The position numbers and the translations under genes were made by a program. This document shows, one piece after another, positions 31,801 through 35,565 of a stretch of DNA of 64,000 nt. Source of the stretch: Bactericera cockerelli (lineage: Eukaryota > Arthropoda > Insecta > Hemiptera > Triozidae); assembly GCA_024516035.1 (NCBI GenBank), contig CM044958.1, positions 1,109,566 through 1,173,565 on the forward strand. Reading direction: 5' to 3'. The notes under the pieces were generated by a model. It had not been told where the DNA came from and did not search any database. It saw nothing but the letters and a program-made list of their open reading frames with translations. Position 1 is the stretch's first letter. Each line of letters opens with the position of its first letter.

Positions 31801-33106
31801 TGATTCACATATAAAATGTGGGCCAGGTCAAGTTGGGAATAGCTGGACAACACACCAAAAATGCTTAAATTAATTTTGCAAAGGAAACATTATCCATCTG
31901 AGCTATTATTTTGTAACTTGGTTATAGATTATCACACCACCTTGTCATAGCTTTTGTTGCTAAAAGAACAACAACACTCAAGATTTGACATGAGCATATT
32001 ATTGTTTGTATCTTTTGAATTTAAAAAAAAATTGATGGAAGAGTCCTTGCTAACCTGGTCATTTGTGTGACTCAGAATTTTGGTCAAATGTGTCAGGACA
32101 GTCTGGAATTTGTTCTCACTGATTTTGACAAAGCAAGACTTCAGTTGCTCTTCATTGATGCGAGTGATGGAAGATTGTGGCCCTGTTCTCCATGGCAGCT
32201 GTAAGATAATCATAATTAAAATTACAATAAACAATATTTGGGATCTCTTGTTAAAGAATTAACAAGAGATCCCAAAAATTTATGGTCAAAAAAAGAAAAA
32301 AGAGATGGTTATGATAGTTTGTCTTCATGATTTCATTGAATATATGAATAAGATTCAATCTTACAGCTACATAGGTATTGTGTGCGTGGGTTTCTAAGTT
32401 TGAGATATTGATGTTGAGTACACCTACACATTATCTTTGACATTCAAAACCACCCACAAGAATGACATTGGTGCATATTGAATAAATTAATTTGGTATAA
32501 AAACAAATGAAACTCTCTTTCATATATTAATTTATAATCATTTAAAAACACACTAATATTGAGGAAAGTTCAAAATATTGTTCTTCAAAATAAACACTGG
32601 GTTGTACGTGGTTTCATCACAAGAAAGGGATATCTTAAAATTGAGATTAATTTAAAATTCAACTAATTCTACAAATGATGAATTTCTAAAGGAAGCTAAG
32701 CTACCTGTTCTTCGAATCTGCACATAAGGCTCACAATCCATTCCATAGGTTTTTGAGTAGCCATATCTGTAGGATTCTCCTTAAATTAACAGTTAAAAAG
32801 AACAGGACTCTACATTTTCCCTCTAATAATTCAAACCCATGTCAACTTTCTTCAAAAGATAATGATCCACTGAATGAACTGAATTTCAGTGAGTGGGTAG
32901 ATGGGTGGTGGGATTTCTGAGGTGGCTTTTACTGAGCAAGTGGCACATGTGCACAGAGCACCTGATAACAACGCTCTTATTGGCCTTTCAGTAAATTTGA
33001 ATAGGAAAAAATTCTAGAGCATAAAGTAGTAAAATTTAACTCAAACCTGCTTATCAAAGAGACACATTAGAGACCCTATCCATTCCATAGGCTTTTGAGT
33101 TGCCAT
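773..33106 (-). CDS. Nf1: Neurofibromin gene, 5' two-fifths (spliced CDS span)
   Basis: Neurofibromin is a large cytosolic Ras GTPase-activating protein that lowers Ras-MAPK signalling and, in insects, also affects cAMP signalling, growth and behaviour. Twenty coding positions on the minus strand join with matching intron phases into about 1,008 residues that align in order with the N-terminal 1,100 or so residues of human neurofibromin. Landmarks are MEWI..L at the start, WNWMDAYPHEF, CVKLCKASTYIN, KPFSRG, HNNE, LKWLRQILIC, LLPNYN, ALQKRIVTLLRKIEH, MTGFLCALGGVCL, MSPCLYPILFEQI and VHAVHIKTKLCNLIEAMM. This part is helical-repeat scaffold; the RasGAP, Sec14 and PH-like regions lie off the left edge. 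Odd points are two first coding exons, a one-base frame break in the exon at 16113-16305, and repeated amplification of exon edges into introns. Identity is very secure; exon ends are read from GT/AG sites and phase. Confidence 0.97.
1023..1971 (-). repeat. Four copies of acceptor plus first 88 bp of Nf1 exon 20
   Basis: Copies at 1023-1110, 1180-1267, 1337-1424 and 1884-1971. Each starts at an intact CCTCAG acceptor, encodes YVRHIDMTVHAVHIKTK through AMMRR, and ends at CAG/GTCATT. The first three are spaced exactly 157 bp apart; the fourth is displaced by a MITE at 1485-1864. Each 88-nt piece would shift the frame if spliced in ahead of the real exon, so they act as decoys or are skipped. 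Confidence 0.9.
1485..1864. mobile_element. 380-bp MITE with 29-bp terminal inverted repeats
   Basis: Both ends read CGCCTCTGATAACACAAAGA inward, continuing to 29 matching bases. The terminal repeat itself can form a small CGCCTCT/AGAGGCG hairpin. Flanking AT on both sides suggests a 2-bp target duplication. It sits between the third and fourth exon-20 copies, so it inserted after the amplification. No coding capacity. Confidence 0.85.
2068..2205 (-). mobile_element. SINE family E (tRNA-like head)
   Basis: Read on minus: a CCGACCTCAGTAGCTTGAT head, a box-B-like GGTTCAAGTCCCG and a short tail with GCGAGTTTGAGTAG. Other copies are near 18.1, 19.0, 27.8 and 43.1 kb. Confidence 0.7.
2640..2890 (+). 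repeat. Dispersed repeat I
   Basis: GC-rich start (GGGCTGTCGCCCGCTTTGCG) followed by GCTACCTACCAAATTTCAGC and a CAGTCAGT-rich end. A second copy in reverse is at 16421-16650, where it interrupts a family-H repeat. Class not recognised; a Helitron-like origin is possible but no defining end was seen. Confidence 0.6.
3209..3522. mobile_element. TTAA-flanked MITE with internal palindromes (copy 1)
   Basis: Starts CACATACACGACCGG next to TTAA and ends with the inverse CCGGTCGTGTA. Inside are three palindromic units around GTCCCACCGGTGGGAC. TTAA targets are typical of the piggyBac superfamily; assignment by target site only. Related copies are at 5381-5540 and 7509-7624. Confidence 0.75.
3535..3720 (-). 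repeat. Dispersed repeat H
   Basis: Read on minus: GGGTTGGGTGGAAGAGATTG, then an imperfect CCTAAAG-type block, then an AT-rich tail resembling a polyadenylation context (AATAAAG). This is the most frequent short repeat in the window (at least 12 copies). No tRNA head was seen; it may be a LINE or SINE 3' end. Confidence 0.7.
3725..5071 (-). repeat. Array of Nf1 exon-19 tail plus donor fused to a SINE-A tail
   Basis: Ten copies (starting near 3739, 3847, 3951, 4049, 4170, 4275, 4386, 4492, 4877, 4973) of a unit of about 105 bp. Read on minus, each holds the last 47 bases of exon 19, its GTGAG donor, a TTA microsatellite of varying length and the CTTTAGTGGAAGGTAACCAC tail of SINE family A. A 4595-4862 block with an A-run interrupts the array. 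The whole array lies in the intron downstream of exon 19. Confidence 0.9.
5072..5211 (-). CDS. Nf1: Nf1 coding exon 19 (residues 904-950)
   Basis: VVVDQDKTNFIEHVI through MMLAIVR, TCTCAG to CAG/GTGAGA, phase 0 to 2. EHLGATSIEGMMLAIVR matches EHLGQASIETMMLNLVR. The last 47 bases plus the donor are the seed of the 3.7-5.07 kb array. Confidence 0.95.
5381..5540. mobile_element. TTAA-type MITE with internal palindrome (copy 2)
   Basis: Begins CACTTAGACGACCGGG and ends CCGGTTGTCTATGTG; the internal palindrome GTACCACCGGCGGTAC occurs twice. Flanks (GTAA/TTAT) are degenerate TTAA. Confidence 0.75.
5600..5850 (+). repeat. Dispersed retroelement 3' end
   Basis: AT-rich 3'-end-like sequence with TGTCATTGTTATGTATATTT and a terminal TAAATAAATAAA run. 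An inverted copy lies at 16715-16880. Probably the 3' end of a LINE, but no reverse-transcriptase sequence is visible here. Confidence 0.5.
6283..6455 (+). repeat. Dispersed repeat H
   Basis: GGGTTGGGTGGAAGAGATTG start, imperfect hairpin GCCACAGGCAATAACC, T-rich body, TAATAAAGCTT end. Sits just outside the Nf1 exon-18 donor. Confidence 0.7.
6513..6687 (-). CDS. Nf1: Nf1 coding exon 18 (residues 845-903)
   Basis: EFVGKLLNLLCYGSNEKFG through FFDQQGQ, CCTCAG to CAG/GTAAGA, phase 2 to 0. Includes MSPCLYPILFEQI (LSPALYPMLFNKL in human) and FFDQQGQ (FFDSQGQ). Confidence 0.95.
6829..7035 (+). mobile_element. SINE family D (tRNA-like head)
   Basis: TCCCGGTAGCTCAGTGGTAA carries a box-A-like motif, and GGGTTTGAAACCCAGCCGGG gives the box B and a closing stem with TCCCGG. 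The body has TCTTGGGCTTACTGCTGGAA and ends in a TTATTA microsatellite. Too diverged in the anticodon arm to be a working tRNA. Confidence 0.8.
7048..7235 (+). repeat. Dispersed repeat H
   Basis: Full copy from AAGGGTTGGGTGGAAGATG to AATAAAGAGTTAAATAAT. Confidence 0.7.
7319..7467 (-). CDS. Nf1: Nf1 coding exon 17 (residues 796-845)
   Basis: DHVNEWANMTGFLCALGG through NYCPVT, CCCCAG to GA/GTGAGT, phase 0 to 2. MTGFLCALGGVCLQ is identical to human neurofibromin. Confidence 0.96.
7509..7624. mobile_element. TTAA-flanked MITE (copy 3)
   Basis: Exact TTAA on both sides (7505-7508 and 7625-7628), with ends CACATAGACGACCGG and CCGGTCGTCCAAGTG. Contains one GTACCACCGGTGGTAC palindrome. Opposite orientation to copy 2. 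Confidence 0.85.
8105..8320 (-). repeat. Dispersed repeat, H-like variant
   Basis: AT-rich arm then GTAATCCGGGGCGAAGTTAA and a GCCTTAGGCATTGTCTGCCA hairpin. A reverse copy is at 20100-20320. Same general layout as repeat H but a different sequence. Confidence 0.6.
8402..8545 (-). CDS. Nf1: Nf1 coding exon 16 (residues 748-795)
   Basis: 48 codons from AWEETYRTWEQHT through EHDLE, CCTCAG to GAG/GTGAGG, phase 0. Includes the HRTLGKRR segment (HKTIVKRR in human). Confidence 0.94.
8845..9020 (-). mobile_element. SINE family A, partial
   Basis: Tail and middle of family A, with the tRNA-like head truncated at GATTACTAG; it runs into a family-C fragment at 9095-9180. Confidence 0.7.
9197..9270 (-). 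CDS. Nf1: Nf1 coding exon 15 (residues 723-747)
   Basis: Short exon, RKALQKRIVTLLRKIEH through GVLP, TTTCAG to CCG/GTAAGA, phase 1 to 0. Near-identical to ALQKRVMALLRRIEH in human. Confidence 0.95.
9475..9640 (-). mobile_element. SINE family C, 3' part
   Basis: Read on minus: GGTTGAACATTGCCA-like start and TTTTACGGCTGGATGTCCTT. The same segment follows family C at 34485-34600. Confidence 0.55.
9797..10010 (-). mobile_element. SINE family A, full copy
   Basis: Read on minus: GTGCACTGGTAGTCAAGTGG (box A region), GGTTCGAATCCTACCCAGTG (box B), TTTGTGACCACATAATAATA, then CTTTGAGCAT-like and TACCTTCC segments and a TTATTATTA tail. Polymerase-III-type head; family of at least 12 members here. Confidence 0.85.
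10059..10194 (-). pseudogene. Orphan coiled-coil exon-like fragment in Nf1 intron
   Basis: Minus-strand reading gives about 45 residues, VGSEESRFTITRLEATRDKS then KAEKEHILNSLKAEIALSLE and GLEDK, ending at a good donor-like AAA/GTACGT. The charged heptad-like pattern suggests a coiled coil. It is not part of neurofibromin, no convincing acceptor precedes it, and inserting it is not required by phase. The source gene is not recognised. A tandem repeat of 60-80 bp starts at its 5' side (10195-10400). Confidence 0.5.
10195..10400. repeat. Three-copy tandem repeat
   Basis: Units starting TTTACCAGTTAACCATTA and running through GTATGTAGAAGAGGGGGTAA, about 60-80 bp each. They adjoin the orphan exon-like fragment and may have arisen by the same edge-amplification process. 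Confidence 0.8.
10540..10660 (-). repeat. Dispersed repeat H, partial
   Basis: Minus-strand copy ending CCTGGGGCAATCTCTTCCAC on plus. Confidence 0.6.
10796..11162 (-). mobile_element. SINE family A split by a hairpin insertion
   Basis: Family-A sequence 10796-10955 resumes at 11128 (GATTAGCAGACTAGCGCCTT). The 171-bp hairpin at 10957-11127 is inserted between the box-B region and the anticodon region. Confidence 0.8.
10957..11127. mobile_element. 171-bp foldback hairpin MITE
   Basis: CCAGTCCAGAAACACT at the left pairs with the inverse AGTGTTTCTGGAACTGG at the right, and pairing continues through AATCTCCGTTTCAAC and ACACAACGCACTC. Near-complete foldback with a short loop around 11040. No coding potential. 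Confidence 0.85.
11318..11504 (-). CDS. Nf1: Nf1 coding exon 14 (residues 661-723)
   Basis: IVFYMYLWSIDIEAI through ASTVLTT, CTTTCAG to CAG/GTGAGG, phase 0 to 1. Contains CFRLLCEEAEIRC and LLPNYNVYLE. Its acceptor tract is nearly identical to its own codons for VSLSCF (see finding). Confidence 0.95.
12237..12420 (-). repeat. Repeat H inside donor array (1 of 3)
   Basis: Inserted after GGGCAGGTTTGGGGGA of an array unit; same junction as the copies at 12625 and 12973. Confidence 0.85.
12625..12815 (-). repeat. Repeat H inside donor array (2 of 3)
   Basis: Near-identical to the 12237 and 12973 copies and at the same unit junction, so probably copied with the array rather than inserted independently. 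Confidence 0.85.
12973..13157 (-). repeat. Repeat H inside donor array (3 of 3)
   Basis: Same junction with the array unit; ends at TTATTGCCTTAG, shorter on its right side than the other two. Confidence 0.85.
13324..13507 (-). CDS. Nf1: Nf1 coding exon 13 (residues 599-660)
   Basis: Begins with the split Asn then SQVLFAISQKL, includes DILKWLRQILICKNQFL and ends PICKQAHMKLE. CGCCAG to GAG/GTCAGT, phase 2 to 0. The donor is a poorer match to consensus (GTCAGT) than the GTAAGT of its many copies in the next intron. The human linker between FLLKN and PPICRQ is absent here, as expected if it is lineage-specific. Confidence 0.95.
13700..14350. repeat. Dispersed repeat with ACTTTCCTTATC hairpin and CTGT microsatellite
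   Basis: Starts with a TACTTTCCTTAT / ATAAGGAAAGTA hairpin, contains a CTGT run at 13827-13866 and then AGAGACTTGAAATTTGGTAC. Similar starts occur at 7705-7760, and a related segment lies in 58020-58420. Class not recognised. Confidence 0.6.
14570..14600. repeat. 31-bp perfect palindrome
   Basis: CACTTCCCATGTACA and its inverse around a single central G. Not assigned to a known element. Confidence 0.8.
14616..14827 (-). mobile_element. SINE family A, full copy
   Basis: Complete from the tRNA-like head (CAGACTAGCGCGTTAACCAC on plus) to the CACTCTTTAGTGGAAGGT tail. Confidence 0.85.
15021..15185 (+). repeat. Dispersed repeat H
   Basis: Full copy ending AATAAAACTTAAAAAAAA. The body reappears, truncated, at 15940-16060. 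Confidence 0.7.
15190..15925 (-). repeat. Copies of Nf1 exon-12 tail plus 5' splice site
   Basis: Four copies (near 15237, 15690, 15770, 15850) of the exon-12 end read on minus as AACACGTTCTGGGACGTC/AAGTAAGTTC-like sequence, each joined to a TCGAACTCTCGACCTGTTGA segment. The copy at 15776-15825 extends further into the exon and keeps the four-base run missing from the exon itself. Two copies carry GAGACG in place of GGGACG. Confidence 0.85.
16113..16305 (-). CDS. Nf1: Nf1 coding exon 12 (residues 535-598), one-base frame break
   Basis: Starts NQGKLGHEIQSSTLEL after CCACAG and contains PDISQEAMEALLILHH. Near 16145 the frame is lost: the C-run of the Asn-Pro-Glu codons has three C where four are needed for NPEAPINTFWDV. 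A partial copy of this exon at about 15776-15825 still has four. The exon is 193 nt, and 194 nt would restore phase 2 into the next exon. A homopolymer assembly error is the simplest explanation; a real disabling mutation or polymorphism is the alternative. Donor AA/GTAAGT. Confidence 0.9.
16325..16705 (-). repeat. Repeat H interrupted by repeat I
   Basis: Repeat-H arm 16325-16420, then repeat I (16421-16650, minus), then more repeat H to 16705. A nested insertion. Confidence 0.7.
16968..17029 (-). pseudogene. Copy of Nf1 exon-12 head with acceptor
   Basis: CCACAG acceptor followed by codons for NQGKLGHEIQSSTLELINGL, then GTTTAG. Nearly identical to the head of exon 12, in the upstream intron. 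No donor follows, so it cannot be a complete exon. Confidence 0.85.
17146..17305 (+). mobile_element. SINE family F (tRNA-like head)
   Basis: GTAGTGGTTACGAGCATTAG (box A region) and GTGGGTTCGATTCCCGGCCG (box B), with a short body ending in an A-run. Only one copy seen. Confidence 0.7.
17314..17450 (-). mobile_element. SINE family A, head half
   Basis: Lacks the tail; ends at the ACCAGTGCAC head, 21 bp from the Nf1 exon-11 donor. Confidence 0.75.
17472..17591 (-). CDS. Nf1: Nf1 coding exon 11 (residues 495-534)
   Basis: 40 codons from SLTLKPKDSLRF through RADPMLMLN, TTTCAG to AAT/GTAAGT, phase 0. Matches SMVKLIHADPKLLL in human. Confidence 0.95.
17790..18022 (-). mobile_element. SINE family C (tRNA-like head)
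   Basis: Read on minus: AGCCTCCGTGGCACAACGGT (box A) and GAGTTCGACTCCCGGTTGGG (box B), then a body with GGTAGCTGGTACGATTCCCA. Copies also at 34485-34827, 43615-43862 and 62915-63175. Confidence 0.8.
18085..18192 (-). mobile_element. SINE family E, partial
   Basis: Minus-strand head with GACCTCAGTAGCTTGATAGA and the box-B-like GGTTCGAGTTCC. Confidence 0.65.
18254..18398 (-). CDS. Nf1: Nf1 coding exon 10 (residues 446-494)
   Basis: IVTQSRLPWWPQIDI through VKIIQ, TTTCAG to CAG/GTTGGT, phase 2 to 0. Matches the ALDWWPKIDAVY region of human neurofibromin. Confidence 0.95.
18506..18688 (-). mobile_element. SINE family A, diverged
   Basis: Tail, middle and head all recognisable, with a deletion over box B. 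Confidence 0.75.
19038..19165 (+). mobile_element. SINE family E, best plus-strand copy
   Basis: ACCGACCTCAGTAGCTTGAT head, GGTGGTTCAAGTCCCGATTT box B, GCGAGTTTGAGTAGTTGTG tail. Confidence 0.75.
19285..19425 (+). repeat. Dispersed repeat H, variant
   Basis: GGGTTCGGTGGAAGAGAAAG start and CCAATAAAGAGTTAAATAA end. An inverted pair GGATATAAAAATATTTATAT precedes it at 19240-19290. Confidence 0.6.
19727..19917 (-). CDS. Nf1: Nf1 coding exon 9 (residues 383-446)
   Basis: AQLFTPHKPFSRG through LISSLYK, CCCTCAG to AA/GTGAGT, phase 0 to 2. KPFSRG and DLMIECFVSGFRIKPHNNE are diagnostic. The acceptor and first 10-15 bases are tandemly repeated just upstream. Confidence 0.95.
19918..20085 (-). repeat. 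Tandem copies of Nf1 exon-9 acceptor
   Basis: About six units of 25 bp read on minus as TTTCCCCTCAG/GCTCAACTGTTC. This is the exon-9 acceptor with its first bases, extending upstream into the intron. One longer unit near 19945 also carries ACCCCTCACAAGCC from the exon. Confidence 0.9.
20100..20320 (+). repeat. Dispersed repeat, H-like variant
   Basis: Reverse complement of the repeat at 8105-8320; ends AATAAAGTGTAAAAAAAA. Confidence 0.6.
20340..20580. repeat. Degenerate GTTCAAGGT minisatellite
   Basis: Irregular repetition of TTCAAGGTCGTTC-like units of 10-16 bp. Confidence 0.6.
20943..21345 (-). repeat. Two extra copies of Nf1 exon-8 tail plus donor
   Basis: Copies at 20943-21035 and 21269-21345 encode KLCKESTYINNLDSSNVVFS and the equivalent, each ending LK/GTGGGT like the real exon 8. 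The first has small amino-acid changes (KES for KAS, IDELK for INELK). Neither keeps the exon head or an obvious acceptor. Intron segments of about 260 bp (20577-20840 and 21330-21600) are duplicated with them. Confidence 0.88.
21691..21936 (-). CDS. Nf1: Nf1 coding exon 8 (residues 301-382)
   Basis: 82 codons from KVLEEIVNAG through QSVINELK, CCACAG to AAG/GTGGGT, phase 0. Contains GAPCSPRH and CVKLCKASTYINN, which are insect-neurofibromin-like. The GC-rich head (21840-21936) and the tail (21691-21790) have been copied separately into the flanking introns. Confidence 0.95.
21965..22402 (-). repeat. 17-bp GATATGAGAGAAACCTG minisatellite, array 1
   Basis: More than 20 variant units upstream of exon 8. 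The array and its right flank (22403-22525) are duplicated at 23208-23680. Confidence 0.85.
22540..22616 (-). pseudogene. Copy of Nf1 exon-8 head with acceptor
   Basis: CCACAG acceptor then codons for KVLEEIVNAGAGAP, almost identical to exon 8, ending near the SYIDAV codons without a donor. Lies 600 bp upstream of the real exon. Confidence 0.85.
22660..22960 (+). mobile_element. SINE family B, full copy
   Basis: ACCGTGGCAGAGTGAGTTAG (box A), TGGGTTCGATTCCCAGCG (box B), then GTCCACTCATACCTCGTGAG and a CTGCGCTACCCAC 3' part, ending in a CATA microsatellite. Confidence 0.85.
23208..23680 (-). repeat. GATATGAGAG minisatellite, array 2, with duplicated flank
   Basis: Same unit as array 1, starting after the same GTTCATAAGTCAAACCTGG. 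It is followed by the same 120-bp flank (ACTCAGAGATAGGCACTGAT), so array and flank were copied as a block. Confidence 0.85.
23748..26527. mobile_element. 2.78-kb DNA transposon with CCCAGACAGCAC ends
   Basis: Starts CCCAGACAGCAC and ends with the inverse GTGCTGTCTGGG. Both ends are rich in scattered CCAGCTGGA/CCAGTTGAC subterminal motifs (23760-24010 and 26300-26520). No transposase frame was recognised, so probably non-autonomous or decayed. A SINE-A copy is nested at 25405-25598. It interrupts minisatellite-type sequence that resumes at 26528. Superfamily not assigned. Confidence 0.75.
25405..25598 (-). mobile_element. SINE family A nested in the 23.7-26.5 kb transposon
   Basis: Tail to head recognisable with small deletions, including part of box B. 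Confidence 0.75.
26528..26800 (-). repeat. GATATGAGAG minisatellite, array 3 (decayed)
   Basis: Units such as TATAAGAGAAACCTGGA at increasing spacing, immediately outside the right end of the transposon. Confidence 0.7.
26903..27034 (-). CDS. Nf1: Nf1 coding exon 7 (residues 257-300)
   Basis: 44 codons from KSPNEEVSKC through IWPLQMILLILSP, TCACAG to CCG/GTACGT, phase 0 at both ends. Strong match to AAVWPLQIILLILCP in human. Confidence 0.95.
27135..27440 (-). mobile_element. SINE family B, full copy
   Basis: Reverse complement of the 22660 copy with very few differences, so recently active. Confidence 0.88.
27796..27945 (+). mobile_element. SINE family E
   Basis: Complete head and tail; ends TGATTAACAAAAATATGATA. 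Confidence 0.75.
28188..28465 (+). mobile_element. SINE family B, full copy
   Basis: Head identical to the 22660 copy; the 3' part is a different subtype (CCAGTGGCAGAATCTTAGG) shared with 59977 and 51458. Confidence 0.85.
28573..28691 (-). CDS. Nf1: Nf1 coding exon 6 (residues 217-256)
   Basis: EINQKFKMLKKQAHV through YPHEFADIQ, TTCCAG to CAG/GTGATT, phase 1 to 0. Contains the WNWMDAYPHEF signature (WNWVENYPDEF in human). Confidence 0.95.
28920..29060. repeat. GGTGGAGTTCG short repeat cluster
   Basis: Four imperfect copies of a unit of about 30 bp containing GGTGGAGTTCG or GGTGGAGTGCG. Confidence 0.6.
29095..29260 (-). mobile_element. SINE family A, 3' part with internal duplication
   Basis: Tail appears twice (29100-29130 and 29160-29220) separated by about 40 unrelated bases; the head is missing. 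Confidence 0.65.
29322..29515 (+). mobile_element. SINE family D
   Basis: GTCCCGGTAGCTCAATGGTA head to a TTATTATTTATT tail. Confidence 0.8.
29505..29665 (-). repeat. Dispersed repeat H, partial
   Basis: Minus-strand copy ending in TTTCCTCCCAACC on plus. Confidence 0.6.
30288..30452 (-). mobile_element. SINE family A, internally deleted
   Basis: Head intact up to ACTAGTGCAC; part of the tail is lost. Ends 67 bp before the Nf1 exon-5 donor. Confidence 0.8.
30519..30646 (-). CDS. Nf1: Nf1 coding exon 5 (residues 174-216)
   Basis: Starts with the split Ser then LQELSIGVTE after TTTCAG and includes DIELMTYLDVDLTRLIKLLN. Phase 2 to 1. The donor AATG/GTGGGA is weak by consensus, but phase and alignment (LLNEINQKFK across the junction) fix it. 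Confidence 0.9.
30863..31130 (+). repeat. Dispersed repeat G
   Basis: TTGTTGTTGTAACCAGCATG then CAGCTGGGAGGTGTGATGGT, ending with CCCCCAGCCAGACCAAACAC. Better copies lie at 39005-39290 and 47762-47880; no box A or B motif was noticed. Confidence 0.7.
31173..31281 (-). CDS. Nf1: Nf1 coding exon 4 (residues 138-174)
   Basis: Starts ETHPDFAPPQVRTLA after CCCAG and ends MRIAG at GAG/GTAAGT, phase 1 to 2. It covers the FNAVFSRIS-like helix of the family (here FNIIFMRIAG). Confidence 0.92.
31455..31662 (-). CDS. Nf1: Nf1 coding exon 3 (residues 69-138)
   Basis: Starts FSALLQTSKG after ACACAG and ends CSYLSPG at CCCG/GTGAGT, phase 0 to 1. Contains the MMKLLLREVCSYL helix, equivalent to MLVKQLLPEICHFL in human neurofibromin. 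Confidence 0.9.
32055..32198 (-). CDS. Nf1: Nf1 coding exon 2 (residues 21-68)
   Basis: 48 codons, LPWRTGPQ through LSHTNDQ, between TTACAG and CAG/GTTAGC, phase 0 at both ends. Human neurofibromin exon 2 also has 48 codons and starts LPIKTGQQ, so both the length and the boundary are conserved. Confidence 0.93.
32705..32764 (-). CDS. Nf1: Nf1 first coding exon, copy 1b
   Basis: ATG at 32764-32762, 20 codons beginning MATQKPMEWI and ending CRFEEQ, donor CAG/GTAGC, phase 0. It is closer to the usual neurofibromin start (x-R-F-x-E-Q) than copy 1a, so it may be the ancestral or main form. A CTACAG acceptor sits two bases before the ATG. Many synonymous differences from copy 1a alongside few amino-acid changes suggest that both copies have been kept by selection. 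Confidence 0.85.
33047..33106 (-). CDS. Nf1: Nf1 first coding exon, copy 1a
   Basis: ATG at 33106-33104 opens 20 codons beginning MATQKPMEWI and ending LFDKQ, then donor CAG/GTTTGA. It matches the start of neurofibromin (M-A-x-x-x-P-x-E-W, then F-D-x-Q). A CACAG acceptor lies two bases before the ATG, so this looks like an internal exon fed by an upstream non-coding exon that was not found. It agrees with copy 1b at 16 of 20 residues. If both copies were spliced in, the 62-nt second exon would shift the frame into an early stop, so the two should be mutually exclusive. Confidence 0.8.
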
Positions 33107-34484
33107 TTCTGTGAGACCTAGGGAAGCTTTTCGTGAAAGAGCATTAGACAGCAAGAACAATCATCCTTTCATTCATCCTTATCACTGTTATCAGTTGGCG
33201 CTTGAGCTCTAAGCTTTTCCTTTTGTTTTTCTTTTTCCTTTATCAAAATTTTAAAATAAAATGTAAACAAAAGCATGTTTGTGAAGCCGGCGCATTTTTC
33301 TCGAAATCATTGGCTAACTTCACAATGAGCCGTTTCTTGAATTTTTAAATTAACGGATTTTTTATGAGTAGATGAAATCACGTGTGGCTTCGTGTAATGG
33401 CAAAAAATAGCAAAATTTAAACAGTATTATCTTCTCTCAAAGTCAATGAACCTCTAAATAGATATTAAAGTCAATTTATGTAGGTACAATATACATGCAC
33501 TTTACACAAATTGGGAAACAAAACAACAATTATTTATTTTAAGGACACAACAAGCAACGTCCAGCGAAATTACGAATGAGATGGATGACCATTCAAATTT
33601 GCTACTCGAAATGGTGGGTATAATCGCGCGCTTTATATATACCTACCTTATAAGACCTATAGGTATAAAAAGTATTGTTTTTGGTGGATTTTTTCGAAAT
33701 TGAACTGATAATAAATTATTTCTCTGAATCATTTTCTTCTCGAACAAGCCAGCCTTTCAAGAGGCTGGTTTGTCCTCCTGTGTATAATTTTGACTTGAAA
33801 CATCACTATTTGGTTTAACGTCGCTTTCAGCTGCATGGTCACATCACGACGGGGGTTTTAACCTCCATTCACAGGAAACTTACAAACCAGCCACTCAAAT
33901 TAACTTCAGAAAAAAAATCGTGATGTTTAGCTTACATTTTGATTTGTTTTACATCGTTCACTTATTATAAAGAGATTTAGGAGAAGAAATTGTGTCATTT
34001 GCACGCTTTTGTGATCGAAGAAATTGTGTCATCGATTCGCTAGAGCCCAACATTTGGTAAAAACGAGACAGCAGACTAGTTGAAAATAAAGAACATTTGT
34101 TTGGAATATATTTTTTGGTTTTATTGGTCATTGAAAATAATAGGAACTTAAAACTTGGGTATAAAAATACAAATGAGAATTATTTGGGATTATCATAAAG
34201 TTGTATTTTGAGAATTTTTTTTTTCCACAGTTAACTAAAGATAAATCTCTTATTTCAAAACAAAAAAGGAATTTTATTTACCAAAAGAAAGAAAATAATA
34301 TAATAATAAAAGGTAATCTACCAAGGGAAAAACATAAATTGATAAAGCTATTAAGCCCAGAACTAAAGCTATTAAAGCTACCAGAACTTTCACATGGAAA
34401 TTTTTGGCCATTGTCCTAGGACTCATAGGTAAGATCAACTACTGATATGGTTGTTCATTTATTTTTGGTTTCTTCTTCTTCTTC

Positions 34485-34827
34485 TTTCACTTTGCTTTTT
34501 CCTAAACTACTTGGGGCCGACATTGTTCAACTTCATGGTTGAGGTTGGTTGGTTGTGGCATATTTTTTACGGCTGGATGCCCTTCTTAACACCAACGATT
34601 CTATTAGATTTAACGTCCTGATTTGGACGTTTTACCCTCCATTCTCTGATAATCGTACCAGCTACACATATTAACCTTACCCAGCCTGGGTAGGGCCGAA
34701 AATGCCAGCCTTACGTGTTCGGAGGGAACATATTTTTTTTGTTTGAAAAGTCTGCTCCAACCGGGGATCGAGCTCGAGATCTCTGGACTACGGGCATTAG
34801 TCACAACCGTTGCGCCACGGAGGCTAC
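34485..34827 (-). mobile_element. SINE family C, long copy
   Basis: Head (GCCTCCGTGGCGCAACGG on minus), body and the 3' segment with GGCTGGATGCCCTTCTTAAC all present. Confidence 0.8.
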
Positions 34828-35435
34828 TTTTTACGATCGATTTAAATTCTAGTTTAATGTGAATTTTCAAGATTGTTAATTTAAAAAGCCACAGGTTGAC
34901 AAAATCAATAAAATGCTTTTAAGAAAAAGTAGGCAAATGAGATCTAATATCAAAAATTAGCCGTCAAATCCGTCAGTTAAAAATAAATAAAAAATCCTTA
35001 GTTAATAATGCTTTGATAGTTACTTGGCAGAAATATTATTAACAGTAACTAAAATATATGTTGTAGATACATAATAAAATAAAAAGGAACACTGGTGGTA
35101 TTTAGAATATCACAATTTTTTAAAGAGTATCATTGCACTAAATAATTGATCGAATTGAATAACTAAAAACAAAATAGTTACCTACAAATAATAATAATTA
35201 TTAGTCTAGCTAGGAGGAGATTGTTAAGTCTATTTCAGAGAATAATTTGAGAATTCTTCTCAAAGATAGTACTTGATAACAATAAATATGAAGATCCTTA
35301 CAAGTATTTCTATATAAAAAAAAACGAGATCTTATATCCAAATCATCAGTCAATTTGACCCTAAAAATATTGAACTGATATTAGGGAGATTTAGTGATTA
35401 ATCAGTCTCTAGATTTTGCATTCATATAAGTCTAA

Positions 35436-35565
35436 GGGCGGAATTAATAGACAAGTTTATTTATCACAAGTTACTGCTAAGCGTCGGTTTTCCCTATCTT
35501 ACACAGTACGTAATCCGTGACTTAGCGTCACAGAGGTATTACAAAAACGTCTATTAATTCCGCCC
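35436..35565. mobile_element. 130-bp Harbinger-like MITE
   Basis: Ends GGGCGGAATTAATAGAC and its inverse, flanked on both sides by TAA. A TAA target and GGGC-type ends fit the PIF/Harbinger superfamily. Second copy at 53378-53506, broken copy at 35720-35900. Confidence 0.85.
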
